Shown here piece by piece: positions 1 through 8,076 of a stretch of DNA of 64,000 nt; the stretch's first letter is position 1, and every line of letters begins with the position of its first letter. The notes below the pieces were generated by a model. It was given only the letters and a program-made list of their open reading frames with translations. It searched no databases and was not told the DNA's origin. The translations under genes were made by a program, and so were the position numbers. Source of the DNA: Bacteroidales bacterium (GTDB lineage Bacteria; Bacteroidota; Bacteroidia; Bacteroidales; UBA932); NCBI GenBank assembly GCA_024691765.1, contig JAILNI010000041.1, positions 1-64,000 of the forward strand. Reading direction: 5' to 3'.

Positions 1-1594
1 GACGCAGGTAACTCAACACATCGCCGAGCAGGCCCGTCACGGTGTTGTAGGTAGCCCACAGGCCGCTGCCGATGTTCTTCAGGGGATTGCGGTGCAGGTC
101 GTTGAGCAGGAAAATACCCAATCCGCTCAGTACGCCGAGCACAATGATGATCCATTGCGTGACCTCGGAAGAGAGCACACCGGCGAGGGAGATGCCTCCG
201 ACGATGATACCGCCGACAATCAGCAGCGTCCAGCCCCAGGTTCCCAGCGAACCGAGGAAGCCCTGGTTCTTGGTCGCCATCACCGTTTTCACAATGAGGG
301 CCAGGCAGATGTGGAAGATACCCACCAGCAGCGACAGCACCATCGTCCCGTCGTAGCCCATGATCTTGGACGGCAGGAAGACGCCTTTGATCGGTTCGAA
401 GATGCTCCAGTTGGCAATGTCGATCGAGAAGAAGGTGTGGAACAGGAAACCGATGATCACCGTTGCGCCACCCAGGGTCAACACAAGGGGAGCAAGGGAT
501 TTGAATGCGTCCGCTTTCTTCAGGAGCAATGCGACGATTATCAACACCAGTCCGTAGCCGCAGTCGCCCATACAGAAGGCGAAGAACAGCATAAAGAATA
601 CGGAAATATAAGGCGTCGGGTCAAAACCGTTGTAAGCCGGGCGGCCGTACATATCCGTCAGCATCTCGAACATCCGCACGAAGGCATTGTTCTTGAAGGC
701 GATAGGGGGATTCTCCTCCACCTTCGCATCTTCTTTGATGTAGAGCACGCCGAGGGCGTCCAGGCGGGCGGCAATTTCGCTTTCTTTCTCCTTGGGGGCG
801 AAGCCCTCGAAGGTCAGCACATAGTCTTCAGCAACTGCATTGCCGGAAACGCCGGCCAGGTAGAGGTCGAGTTGAGAAACAAGCCCGTCGCGCATCTTTT
901 CCAATTCCGGAATACGGGCCTGCAAGCCCTTCAGACGGGATTCGAGCGCGGCTTTACGCGAGGTCGCGTCGGTCAGTTCGCTTTCCGCGGCGGAAAGCGG
1001 CCGCTCGGGAGCGGCTATCTCACCGGGAAGGTCATCGGTGCCGGTTACGACAAACCAGATATGGGATTTGTCGCTGTCGTCGATGACGGTGAGGGCATAG
1101 TCCGCCGCCCAGGAAGACTGGAACTGCATGGCGCTGAGACAATGGAAATGCAGCGAAATGCCGGCATCCTGCAGGCTGCGCAGCATTTCGGGGGAGTAGT
1201 CGCCCCATACGCGGAGCGTCGCCGTCTCTTTGCTGAGGGATTTGAGGGATTCGCCGATGCGGTCGTATTCAGTCAGGGCATCCCGGACCGATTCGGCCAA
1301 GGCGGCACCGGACAGGTTCGAATCACAGCCGTCCTTGGGGCAAGCAGCGCCGTCTTTTACGGAATTGCTATCAGCGCAGGCTGCTGCCGTCCCTTCCGGG
1401 GCTTTGAAGGCCTTCAGTTTGCGAAGCAAGGTATTGAGGTCCTCGATGGCGGCGAGCCGTTCGGCGGAAGCGTTGTCCACCGGCTTGGCGCTGCGGGTAA
1501 TGTCCATCAGGCCCATTTCCTGCAAATTGTCCAGCAGTCCGGATTCTTCTCCCTTCAACAGGATGAAGTTGTAGCGGGTCATCGGAGCAATCAT
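1..1594 (-). CDS. ntpI: V-type ATP synthase subunit I (partial, runs off left edge)
   Basis: Membrane stator/proton-channel subunit (a/I) of the V-type ATPase, which couples ion flow to the rotary motor in the inner membrane. The ORF track omits it because its stop lies outside the window. Reading the minus strand gives a start MIAPMTRYNFILLK and an open frame to base 1. The soluble coiled-coil half comes first, then the membrane half. Close to the left edge I read NPLKNIGSGLWATYNTVTG followed by GDVLSYLR, the conserved C-terminal signature of subunit a/I, so perhaps 70 residues are missing. The start ATG overlaps the subunit D stop in an ATGA, which supports translational coupling. Subunit K is expected just outside the window. 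The family assignment is firm. Whether it carries Na+ or H+ cannot be told here. Confidence 0.93.
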   Translation of the reverse strand, partial: MIAPMTRYNFILLKGEESGLLDNLQEMGLMDITRSAKPVDNASAERLAAIEDLNTLLRKLKAFKAPEGTAAACADSNSVKDGAACPKDGCDSNLSGAALAESVRDALTEYDRIGESLKSLSKETATLRVWGDYSPEMLRSLQDAGISLHFHCLSAMQFQSSWAADYALTVIDDSDKSHIWFVVTGTDDLPGEIAAPERPLSAAESELTDATSRKAALESRLKGLQARIPELEKMRDGLVSQLDLYLAGVSGNAVAEDYVLTFEGFAPKEKESEIAARLDALGVLYIKEDAKVEENPPIAFKNNAFVRMFEMLTDMYGRPAYNGFDPTPYISVFFMLFFAFCMGDCGYGLVLIIVALLLKKADAFKSLAPLVLTLGGATVIIGFLFHTFFSIDIANWSIFEPIKGVFLPSKIMGYDGTMVLSLLVGIFHICLALIVKTVMATKNQGFLGSLGTWGWTLLIVGGIIVGGISLAGVLSSEVTQWIIIVLGVLSGLGIFLLNDLHRNPLKNIGSGLWATYNTVTGLLGDVLSYLR

Positions 1595-2202
1595 AGGCTT
1601 TCCTCCTCTTCTTCTTGTTGGGTATGACGCGCCTTAACAATCTTGGAAGCGGCTTTGCTCAGGTTTTCTTCGTCCTCCATAAAGCGTTTGATCTTGCGGA
1701 TGGCTTCCTGATAGCCCGGAATCTGCACTTTCTCGTACAAGTTCACCTTCTGGGTGGTCTTGCGGCGTTGAAAATCCAAGATGCGGCTTTTCTCCTGATA
1801 AACCTCGGACTCAATGCCCAGGCGGCTCAGTTCCTGCAAGATGGACACACCGTCGGCGAACCAGGCAGGGGAGTAGAACGCATCGAAAGGATGAATCTCG
1901 TAGTGAATTTCTCCCAAGCCCGGCGTTTTGACGCCCGCGACTTTTTCCACGAACAGATCGACATCCGTAATAGAAATGAGTCCACCGTCAAATTCGTTCC
2001 ACAAAGAGGCCAGATAATCGTACCGTTGCAAAGCGGCGTCCAGTTCGGCGAGCAACTTCTCCGAACGCTCTTTCGCCTTGCGAACTTCCAGCCGGAGGGC
2101 GCTTTCCTTGTTTTTGAGCGTAGGAAGGGCGCTCACCCGCATCTTGAGCTGCTTGGTGATGGTGTTCAGCGAAGTCTTGTTATATTGGAACTTGACTGCC
2201 AT
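1591..2202 (-). CDS. ntpD: V-type ATP synthase subunit D
   Basis: Central rotor stalk subunit of the V1 sector, joining the A3B3 catalytic ring to the membrane rotor. At 203 residues it has the usual family length (about 200-220). It is largely helical, with charged N-terminal (FQYNKTSLNTITKQLKMR) and C-terminal helices expected to form the stalk coiled coil. The start shares one base with the stop of subunit B (TAATG-type), and its own stop overlaps the start of subunit I. The position between B and I matches the usual Bacteroidetes order. No oddities seen. Confidence 0.93.
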   Translation of the reverse strand: MAVKFQYNKTSLNTITKQLKMRVSALPTLKNKESALRLEVRKAKERSEKLLAELDAALQRYDYLASLWNEFDGGLISITDVDLFVEKVAGVKTPGLGEIHYEIHPFDAFYSPAWFADGVSILQELSRLGIESEVYQEKSRILDFQRRKTTQKVNLYEKVQIPGYQEAIRKIKRFMEDEENLSKAASKIVKARHTQQEEEEESL

Positions 2203-3524
2203 TATTTCTTCCAGTATTTGTCAATAAGCGCTTGTTTGATACCGGTTTCCGCCGGGGAGAAATACTTGGCGAAAAGGGCCCAGGCCGTGTCGAGCATCTC
2301 ATCCAGGGAGATGTTGACATCGATGGCCAGGATGCGCGTGGCGTAATCCTTGGCGTAATCGAGGCAGCGAAGGTCGTAGTCGCTCAGGTCGAAACCGTTC
2401 TCCAATTTGGTCTTGGCATTGGCGGCATCCGAATACAGACGGACGGAGGCGTTCATCACCTGGGAGTGGTCCTCGCGGGTTTTCTTGCCCTGCACGTGCT
2501 GTTTCAGACGGGACAGGCTGCGGAACGGGTCGATGATGACCTTGCCCGAATCGGGGTCCGCACGCAGATATAACTGACCTTCCGTGATATAACCGGTGTT
2601 GTCCGGAATGGCGTGGGTGATGTCGCCGTCGTTGAGGGTGGTCACAGCTATAATGGTGATGCTGCCGCCGGACGGGAGCTGCACGGCCTTCTCGTAAATC
2701 TTCGCAAGGTCGGAATAGAGCGAACCGGGCATGGCGTCCTTCGAGGGAATCTGGTCCATTCGGTTGCTCACTATGCTAAGCGCATCGGCGTAAAGAGTCA
2801 TGTCGGTGAGCAGCACCAGCACCTTTTCGTTCCTGTCCACGGCGAAGTATTCAGCCGCAGCGAGGGCCATGTCGGGCACCAGAAGACGCTCCACAGGGGG
2901 ATTCTCGGTGGTGTTCACGAAAGAGACTATGCGGTCGAGCGCACCCGCGTTCTCGAAGGCGTGCCGGAAGTACAGGTAGTCGTCGTTGCTGAGTCCCATG
3001 CCGCCGAGGATGATCTTGTCGACGTTGGCCCGCAGGGCCACTTCGGCCATCACCTTGTTGTAGGGCTGGTCGGGGTCGGCGAAGAAAGGTATCTTCTGCC
3101 CGGAAACGAGCGTGTTGTTGAGGTCGATGCCGGCGATACCCGTGGGGATGAGTTCGGAGGGCTGGCGGCGCTTGTAGGGATTTACCGAAGGGCCACCCAC
3201 CTTTCGCTCCTCGCCTTCCACCTCCGGACCTCCGTCGATGGGATGTCCGTAGGCGTCGAAGAAACGGCCAGAAAGCTGTTCGCTGACCTTCAGGGTGGGG
3301 GGCTCGCCCATGAACACCACTTCGGCGTCGGTGGGGATGCCCTCGGTGCCGGAGAAGACCTGCATGGTCACGAGGTCGCCGCGGGTCTTTACGACCTGCG
3401 CCAGGCGCCCCGCCACGGTAGCCAGTTCGTCGTTGCTCACGCCCTGGGCGTGCAGCGATACGGTGGCCTTGGTGATGGCCTCCAGATGCGTGTATATCTT
3501 CTGGAATACTTTAGGATCTGCCAT
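2202..3524 (-). CDS. ntpB: V-type ATP synthase subunit B
   Basis: Non-catalytic nucleotide-binding subunit of the V1 head. It is 440 residues, close to the family norm (430-460). The N-terminal beta-barrel region contains FSGTEGIPTDAEVVFMGEPP. The central domain includes IPTGIAGIDLNNTLVSGQKIP, where a degenerate loop replaces the canonical P-loop, as expected for B rather than A. The C-terminal part has LLTDMTLYADALSIVSNRMD. The gene overlaps the end of subunit A by 14 bp and touches subunit D, so A, B and D are surely cotranscribed. Confidence 0.95.
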   Translation of the reverse strand: MADPKVFQKIYTHLEAITKATVSLHAQGVSNDELATVAGRLAQVVKTRGDLVTMQVFSGTEGIPTDAEVVFMGEPPTLKVSEQLSGRFFDAYGHPIDGGPEVEGEERKVGGPSVNPYKRRQPSELIPTGIAGIDLNNTLVSGQKIPFFADPDQPYNKVMAEVALRANVDKIILGGMGLSNDDYLYFRHAFENAGALDRIVSFVNTTENPPVERLLVPDMALAAAEYFAVDRNEKVLVLLTDMTLYADALSIVSNRMDQIPSKDAMPGSLYSDLAKIYEKAVQLPSGGSITIIAVTTLNDGDITHAIPDNTGYITEGQLYLRADPDSGKVIIDPFRSLSRLKQHVQGKKTREDHSQVMNASVRLYSDAANAKTKLENGFDLSDYDLRCLDYAKDYATRILAIDVNISLDEMLDTAWALFAKYFSPAETGIKQALIDKYWKK

Positions 3525-5268
3525 TTTCTTCGAGGAGTTTGTCGATTTGTACCCTGTAGTCCTTGAACTGCTCGCTTTCGTAGGCGGAATAGTTCATCTG
3601 TTTGAGCAGGTTGATAAGGTTCTTGAAATAGTCGCGGCATTCTTCGAAATTCCCGAATTCAAAATGCCTGTCGCATATCTCAAGTATGAGGTCGAGCATG
3701 TATTTCTGGCGCTCCATGGGGCAGAGGGCGTCCACCGCGTCGAAGGCGTCCTGCTGCAGGAAGGCGAAGTCGATCACTTCGCTCTTCCAGAAGGCCTCGT
3801 GGTAGCTCATTGGCACGCCGTCGTCGCCGAGAATGTTTATCTGGTCGGCCATTTCCTTGCCGCGGCGCACCAGCATCTTGGCCTTAACTATCTTGTCCAC
3901 CCAGCCTTTCTCTACCTTTGTGTCGAGGTAGTCGCTGATTTCGGGATATTCGAGGTATTTGGAATAGGAGTCAAGGGGGTTGACGGCGGGGTAACGCTTC
4001 TGGTCGGCGCGGTTCTGCTCAAGGGAGTAGAAGCAGCGAGCGGCCTTCTTGGTGCTCTCGGTGACCGGTTCCTTGAGGTTGCCTCCGGCGGGGGAGACGG
4101 TGCCGATGACGGTTACCGCACCCCTCTGCCCGTTGTTCAGGACCACCATTCCGGCACGGGAGTAGAAGTTGGAAATGATGGCCGACAGGTCCACGGGGAA
4201 GGCGTCCGCACCGGGAAGCTCTTCCATTCGGTTGGACATTTCCCTGAGCGCCTGGGCCCAGCGGGAGGTGGAGTCGGCCAGCAGCAGGCAGCGCAGCCCC
4301 ATCGCACGGTAGTACTCGCATATGGTCATGGCCGTGTAGACCGATGCCTCACGTGCCGCCACCGGCATGTTGGAGGTATTGCAGATGATGGTCGTGCGCT
4401 CCATGAGCTTGCGGCCGGTGTACGGGTCGACGAGTTCGGGGAACTCGGTGAAGATTTCCACTACTTCGTTAGCACGCTCGCCGCAGGCCGCCATCACTAT
4501 CACGTCGGCCTCGCCCTGCTTGGCTATAGCATGCTGCAGCACGGTCTTTCCGCAACCGAACGGGCCGGGGATGAAACCGGTTCCGCCTTCGGCAATGGGG
4601 TTGAAGGAGTCGATTACACGCACACCCGTCTCCATTATCTTCTCCGGACGCGGTTTTTCCTTATACGCCCTCACTGCAACCTTGACCGGCCAGCGCTGCA
4701 CCATGGTCACGGGCACTTCGGCGCCGTCCTCGTCTTCCAGGGTGGCAATTACGCTGTCGATGTTGTAAGAGCCTGCCGGAGCCACCGACTTTACGGTGAA
4801 TTCGCCTTTCAGGCTGAAGGGAACCATTATCTTGTGGGGAAGCCAGCCTTCCGGAACCTCGCCCAGCCAGTCCGCCGCCTGAACCTTGTCGCCCGGAGCT
4901 GCAAGGGGCTTGAAATCCCAAAGCTTTTCGTGGTCCAGCGGGTCGGTGTATTCGCCGCGTTTGAGGAACACGTCGCTCATGGTGGTGAGGTCGTTCTGGA
5001 GGCCGTCGTACACGCTTCCCATAAGCCCCGGGCCGAGGCTCACCTCGAGCATGCGGCCGAGGAATACCACTTTCGCGCCCCCGGCGAGTCCGCGGGTGCT
5101 TTCGAACACCTGTACCGACGCCTTGTTTCCGGAAACCTTGATGACTTCGGCCAGAAGCTGCGTGCCGGCAAGGTCGATGTAGCAGAGCTCATTCTCCGCC
5201 ACCGGCCCGTCGGTCTGCACGGTCACCAGATTGGAAACGATTCCCGTTACTTTTCCTGTTGTTGCCAT
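3511..5268 (-). CDS. ntpA: V-type ATP synthase subunit A (catalytic)
   Basis: Catalytic ATP-binding subunit of the V1 head. It is 585 residues, as expected (575-600). The N-terminal barrel starts MATTGKVTGIVSNLVTV. The A-type insertion domain follows, then the Walker A loop GPFGCGKT at about residues 233-240 and the downstream ADSTSRWAQALREMSNR motif typical of V/A-ATPase A subunits. The GFGCGKT-type P-loop, with Phe rather than the F1 beta sequence, distinguishes it from F-type alpha/beta. It lies 15 bp after the DUF2764 gene and overlaps subunit B by 14 bp. Confidence 0.96.
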   Translation of the reverse strand: MATTGKVTGIVSNLVTVQTDGPVAENELCYIDLAGTQLLAEVIKVSGNKASVQVFESTRGLAGGAKVVFLGRMLEVSLGPGLMGSVYDGLQNDLTTMSDVFLKRGEYTDPLDHEKLWDFKPLAAPGDKVQAADWLGEVPEGWLPHKIMVPFSLKGEFTVKSVAPAGSYNIDSVIATLEDEDGAEVPVTMVQRWPVKVAVRAYKEKPRPEKIMETGVRVIDSFNPIAEGGTGFIPGPFGCGKTVLQHAIAKQGEADVIVMAACGERANEVVEIFTEFPELVDPYTGRKLMERTTIICNTSNMPVAAREASVYTAMTICEYYRAMGLRCLLLADSTSRWAQALREMSNRMEELPGADAFPVDLSAIISNFYSRAGMVVLNNGQRGAVTVIGTVSPAGGNLKEPVTESTKKAARCFYSLEQNRADQKRYPAVNPLDSYSKYLEYPEISDYLDTKVEKGWVDKIVKAKMLVRRGKEMADQINILGDDGVPMSYHEAFWKSEVIDFAFLQQDAFDAVDALCPMERQKYMLDLILEICDRHFEFGNFEECRDYFKNLINLLKQMNYSAYESEQFKDYRVQIDKLLEENGRS

Positions 5269-5283
5269 TATATCGTAGTTGTT

Positions 5284-5880
5284 TTATTCTATGGTGAAGT
5301 TTGCCTTTATATCCCTGACCATCTTTTCGAAGAGTTCGCGGCCAGTGGCCTCGTCGAGTTTCAGCCAGCGGTCGACGATCTGCAGCTTTGCCGCGAAACC
5401 GAGGATAAGGTCGAGGTCGAAGACGTGCATTACCGTAAGCGCGTCGATACGCTCCCAGAGCATTGAGTCGAGCCCCCTTTCGCGGGCGAGGATGTCGCTC
5501 CCGGAGAGCACTTCCGCTGCCTTTGCGGCGTCTTCGAAGTCTTCCTCCAGGCCCTGCTCAGAGCCCGGCAACTGCATGATGTCGCGGCCTTCCGGCCTTC
5601 CGAGTGTTCGGTTGAGCCACGCGACCTTGGCGTTACGAAGCTGAAGGTCGTAGTGGAAGAAGTCCCGGATAAACGCGCTGCGGCTCTTTGCGGCCTTAGC
5701 GTAGAACTCTTCGGTAAGACATTCCGCCTTCCAGCCGTCCAGTACAAACTGAAGTGCGGCCGCGTCAGATTCGGAGAACTGCTCGCGGATTTCCTCCAGC
5801 ACGGCTCCCGCATCAAGCGGACCGCGATAGTCTGCCTGAAGGACGGGGAGTCCGGCGGTTATGAACTCGTAATTGTTCAC
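5284..5880 (-). CDS. DUF2764 family protein of the V-ATPase operon
   Basis: A 198-residue, mostly helical, acidic protein without signal peptide or membrane segment, matching the DUF2764 proteins that sit between subunits E and A in Bacteroidetes V-ATPase operons. N-terminal NNYEFITAGLPVLQADYRGP is typical of the family. Its position suggests a V1-associated part, possibly filling the role of subunit C, which is otherwise not apparent here. That functional proposal is inference from context only. It lies 9 bp from subunit E and 15 bp from subunit A. Confidence 0.85.
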   Translation of the reverse strand: MNNYEFITAGLPVLQADYRGPLDAGAVLEEIREQFSESDAAALQFVLDGWKAECLTEEFYAKAAKSRSAFIRDFFHYDLQLRNAKVAWLNRTLGRPEGRDIMQLPGSEQGLEEDFEDAAKAAEVLSGSDILARERGLDSMLWERIDALTVMHVFDLDLILGFAAKLQIVDRWLKLDEATGRELFEKMVRDIKANFTIE

Positions 5881-5889
5881 CCTTTGATC

Positions 5890-6489
5890 CTATTCGCCAA
5901 ACAGAAGCCTGCGGGTTACGGGACGGAGATACTCGGCGATGAGTGCCCTGAAGTTCTCTTCGGTAAGGTTGACGAACCAGCCGCCGTCTTTCGGGCCTAT
6001 GCTGAAGCCGCCGGCAACCTTCTTGCTGAAGCCGGCCTCGACCCCGTGATTCAAAGACTTGCGGAGTTCCCCGGCCACCCAGGGCTCGAGTTCGCCGCGA
6101 AGCTTGTCGGGCAGTACCAGCGAGAGGTCCACGGCCTGCTGGGCGTCGAACTTCTGCGCTACGGCCAAGATGATTTCCTTCAGGAAAGCGGGATCTTCGA
6201 GAGACTCTGCGTCCGCGAGACCGCCGGTAAGCAGGTTCTCGATATCCTTCTTCGTGGCCTGGAGGGCCTGGGCAGAAGCCATACGGATGTCGGATTCCGC
6301 CTTATCCTTGAGGGCGGCGGCGTCCTTTTCGGCTTTTGCCATGATGGCTGCGGCATCTTCATTTGCCTTGGCTACGATGACCGATGCTTCCTTCCTGGCG
6401 TTTTCGAGAAGCTGCTCCGCGTCGGCCTTTCCCTTCGAAAGTCCTTCGTTATAAAGCTTTTCGGTGAGTTCCTGTAATTTGTCTTGCAT
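5890..6489 (-). CDS. ntpE: V-type ATP synthase subunit E
   Basis: Peripheral stalk subunit. It has 199 residues with a long alanine/glutamate/lysine-rich N-terminal helix (residues about 10-90, e.g. ARKEASVIVAKANEDAAAIM) that should pair with another stalk helix, then a globular C-terminal domain that contacts the top of subunits A/B. It is the first gene of the operon, with a Bacteroidetes promoter about 33 bp upstream. Length and composition match V/A-ATPase subunit E. Confidence 0.88.
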   Translation of the reverse strand: MQDKLQELTEKLYNEGLSKGKADAEQLLENARKEASVIVAKANEDAAAIMAKAEKDAAALKDKAESDIRMASAQALQATKKDIENLLTGGLADAESLEDPAFLKEIILAVAQKFDAQQAVDLSLVLPDKLRGELEPWVAGELRKSLNHGVEAGFSKKVAGGFSIGPKDGGWFVNLTEENFRALIAEYLRPVTRRLLFGE

Positions 6490-6521
6490 ATGGTGCTTTG
6501 GTTATTGTTCGTCCAATCCAA

Positions 6522-6553
6522 CAAAAATACTAATTCCTCTCCGTTTTTGCAAA
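6522..6553 (-). promoter_or_regulatory. Promoter of the V-ATPase operon
   Basis: On the minus strand TTTG, a 20-nt spacer and TATTTTTG match the Bacteroidetes -33/-7 consensus (TTTG, about 19-21 nt, TAnnTTTG). The -7 box ends 32 nt before the subunit E start. The spacing makes this one of the better promoters in the window. Confidence 0.75.
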
Positions 6554-6564
6554 GCAAATAATGC

Positions 6565-6572
6565 TATATTTG
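6565..6572 (+). promoter_or_regulatory. -7 box for the DMT transporter
   Basis: TATATTTG matches TAnnTTTG on the plus strand, divergent from the V-ATPase promoter. The nearest TTTG is only 15 nt upstream, so the -33 element is poor. It lies 8 nt before the in-frame TTG proposed as start, which would make the mRNA nearly leaderless. Confidence 0.55.
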
Positions 6573-6580
6573 CAACTGCT

Positions 6581-7531
6581 TTGGCTTATCTGGGAGAAAT
6601 AATCTCGATAGGGGTGGCCCTCTGCTGGACCATCGCTTCGCTTTGGAGCGAATACAGCAGCAAGCGCCTGGGTGCGTCCGTCATGAATCTCTGGCGGATG
6701 GGCTTTTCCGTGCTGATGTACACGCTTATGTGCTGGGCCTTCCTCGGCAGGCCTTGGCCGGCGTTTGCCGGTTGGGGAACATGGGGGCTGCTGGCCCTGA
6801 GCGGCTTCATCGGTTTCTTCCTCGGAGACCTTTGCCTGCTGGGAGCGTATGTGATCATAGGCGCCCGCACCACCCAGCTCTTCCAGACGCTGGCCCCCGC
6901 TTTCGCCGCAGTTTTCGGCTGGATCATGCTGGGGCAGAGTCTTGGCTTGAAGAGCCTGATTGCCATGGGAGTAACCCTCGTGGGTATAGGAATTACAGTC
7001 CTGAGCCGGGGGAGTGGTGCGCAGGACCGCGGTGCCGGCGGTGTGAGGCTGCAGATTCCCTTGAAAGGGGTGCTGCTCGGCGTCGCCGCCGCCCTTGGCC
7101 AGGGGCTCGGCCTTGTAATCAGCGGCCTGGGCCTCAAGAGCTATATGGCCGAACTCCCTCCTGAAGCGCTTTCGCAGGCAGCCTTCATCCCGTTCAGCGC
7201 CAATATGATACGCTGTATTTCCGGCTTCCTGGCCGCCCTCATTATGATGATCGCCCTTGGACGCATGAAGGAAGTCGCCTCGGCGGCCCGCGACCGCAAA
7301 TCCATGGGAGCCCTCGCCATCGTGGTGATCTTCGGCCCCGTGGTGGGAGTCGGCTTCTCCCTGATGGCCCTGCGCTACACTGCCGCCGGCATAGCCAGTA
7401 CGCTCCAGGCCCTCACCCCCATCCTCCTCATCCTTCCTTCGCACTGGATGTTCGGCGAAAAGCTATCCTGGCGCAGCCTCCTCGGCGCCGCCGTCTCCGT
7501 TGCCGGCGTCTCCCTGTTCTTCCTGCTGTAG
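6581..7531 (+). CDS. EamA/DMT-superfamily transporter
   Basis: Inner-membrane transporter of the drug/metabolite (EamA) family with about ten hydrophobic segments in two repeated halves of about 140 residues. Substrate is unknown; family members export amino acids or metabolites. The first helix reads GEIISIGVALCWTIASLWSE. The second half ends with FGPVVGVGFSLMALRYTAAG and a final helix near the C-terminus. The track ORF begins at 6464 inside ntpE on the other strand, which would place the start upstream of the promoter. No ATG fits the family N-terminus, so I chose TTG 6581, 8 nt after a -7 box. CTG 6590 and GTG 6614 are alternatives. The family call is secure and the start is not. Confidence 0.85.
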   Translation: MAYLGEIISIGVALCWTIASLWSEYSSKRLGASVMNLWRMGFSVLMYTLMCWAFLGRPWPAFAGWGTWGLLALSGFIGFFLGDLCLLGAYVIIGARTTQLFQTLAPAFAAVFGWIMLGQSLGLKSLIAMGVTLVGIGITVLSRGSGAQDRGAGGVRLQIPLKGVLLGVAAALGQGLGLVISGLGLKSYMAELPPEALSQAAFIPFSANMIRCISGFLAALIMMIALGRMKEVASAARDRKSMGALAIVVIFGPVVGVGFSLMALRYTAAGIASTLQALTPILLILPSHWMFGEKLSWRSLLGAAVSVAGVSLFFLL

Positions 7532-7651
7532 TGGGCTCTTCCGCCCTCCAACCAGCCCTCAGCCAGGCTTCGGATTATTATTCTTTCGTTGCTGAGCCTC
7601 GCGCGTGTATATATAAAAGAGGTGAAGAGTATACTATTCGGAAAAAAGTGC
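7532..7651. other. Intergenic stretch after the DMT gene
   Basis: About 120 bp without a gene. A CTCAGC/GCTGAG pair could form a long-looped hairpin, but no T-run follows, so I do not call a terminator. It leads into the promoter and leader of the surface locus (separate entries), which fill the rest of the 368-bp gap up to 7899. Confidence 0.5.
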
Positions 7652-7659
7652 TATATTTG
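7652..7659 (+). promoter_or_regulatory. -7 box upstream of the 30-kb surface locus
   Basis: TATATTTG is a perfect TAnnTTTG. No good TTTG lies 19-21 nt upstream, so a helper factor or an ECF sigma factor might be needed. It would give a leader of about 235 nt before the 49-aa gene, long compared with other genes in this window. Confidence 0.6.
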
Positions 7660-7680
7660 TATCTCGTATAATAACACTAA

Positions 7681-7785
7681 ATGAGACCAAATAAGCACGA
7701 TACAACCTGCCCATGCAGGCTCTCCTATGTAAATGGGGGGGGGTATAACTTATTTAAAATCAGCAACTTACATATTTTATCCTGA
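7681..7785 (+). CDS. Possible 34-aa leader ORF containing a G tract
   Basis: ATG 7681 opens a 34-codon frame, 21 nt after the -7 box: MRPNKHDTTCPCRLSYVN, then three Gly codons made of nine G, ending at a TGA just before a hairpin. It has no recognisable family. What makes it worth recording is position: loss of one G would shift translation to a TAG inside the loop of the next hairpin, and gain of one G would end translation right after the tract. It could be an attenuator peptide or chance. Coding is unproven. Confidence 0.22.
   Translation: MRPNKHDTTCPCRLSYVNGGGYNLFKISNLHILS
7735..7743 (+). repeat. Homopolymeric G tract (G9)
   Basis: Nine consecutive G lie in the leader between the -7 box and the first gene of the surface locus. 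Such tracts are slippage-prone and in other bacteria vary the expression of surface genes. Here they fall inside the candidate leader ORF. The tract is seen directly; the role is inference. Confidence 0.85.
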
Positions 7786-7845
7786 CCTGCCACGGTAGTC
7801 TGCGTGGCGGGCGCTTCCTTATGCGTACGCGCGCGGCGGGAGCGC
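7786..7845 (+). promoter_or_regulatory. Tandem leader hairpins
   Basis: Two abutting stem-loops. Stem 1 is CCTGCCACG with CGTGGCGGG (9 pairs, one G-U, 8-nt loop, 7786-7811). Stem 2 is GCGCTTCC with GGGAGCGC (8 pairs, one G-U, 7811-7845). Hairpin 1 begins at the base after the TGA of the leader ORF. There is no T-run, so this is not an obvious intrinsic terminator. It may act as an attenuator, an RNA-stability element or a protein site. Confidence 0.45.
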
Positions 7846-7899
7846 AGGAGGTGACGACACCGGAAAAGAAACAACAACAAACAATATAAACAAAACATT

Positions 7900-8049
7900 A
7901 TGAGCAAAACTAGAACACTAACCAAAAGGCCCTATCCCGCGCCGCAGTGCGAGGAAATTGAAGTGGCAATTCAGGAGTGTCTGCAAACCAGCACTTACAT
8001 CAACGAAGTCGAGGTCTATTCCGAGGACGACAAGTCTGATCTCTGGTAG
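7900..8049 (+). CDS. 49-aa acidic small protein heading the surface locus
   Basis: Below the ORF-track cut-off. ATG 7900 follows an A-rich stretch (AACAACAAACAATATAAACAAAACATT), typical of well-translated Bacteroidetes starts. The product has a basic N-terminus (MSKTRTLTKRPYPAPQCEEI) and an acidic C-terminus ending SEDDKSDLW. It has no signal peptide. The pattern (basic N-terminus, a Pro, Glu-Ile-Glu-Val, short hydrophobic/Cys stretch, acidic tail) resembles short hypothetical proteins I recall beside fimbrillin-type lipoprotein genes in Bacteroidales, but no function is known to me. It lies 27 bp before the first lipoprotein gene and is probably cotranscribed. It could be a regulator, a chaperone-like factor or a modified peptide; none can be chosen. 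Confidence 0.7.
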   Translation: MSKTRTLTKRPYPAPQCEEIEVAIQECLQTSTYINEVEVYSEDDKSDLW

Positions 8050-8076
8050 TATTAACCCTTAAAAGAGCAATTGATT

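Noticed and set aside
92-1627. 511-aa plus-strand ORF at the left edge
   Set aside because: Shadow of ntpI, whose minus-strand frame reads conserved subunit I sequence to the window edge.
3295-5466. 723-aa plus-strand ORF over ntpA/ntpB
   Set aside because: Antisense frame in GC-rich coding DNA; the opposite strand encodes conserved V-ATPase subunits with catalytic motifs.
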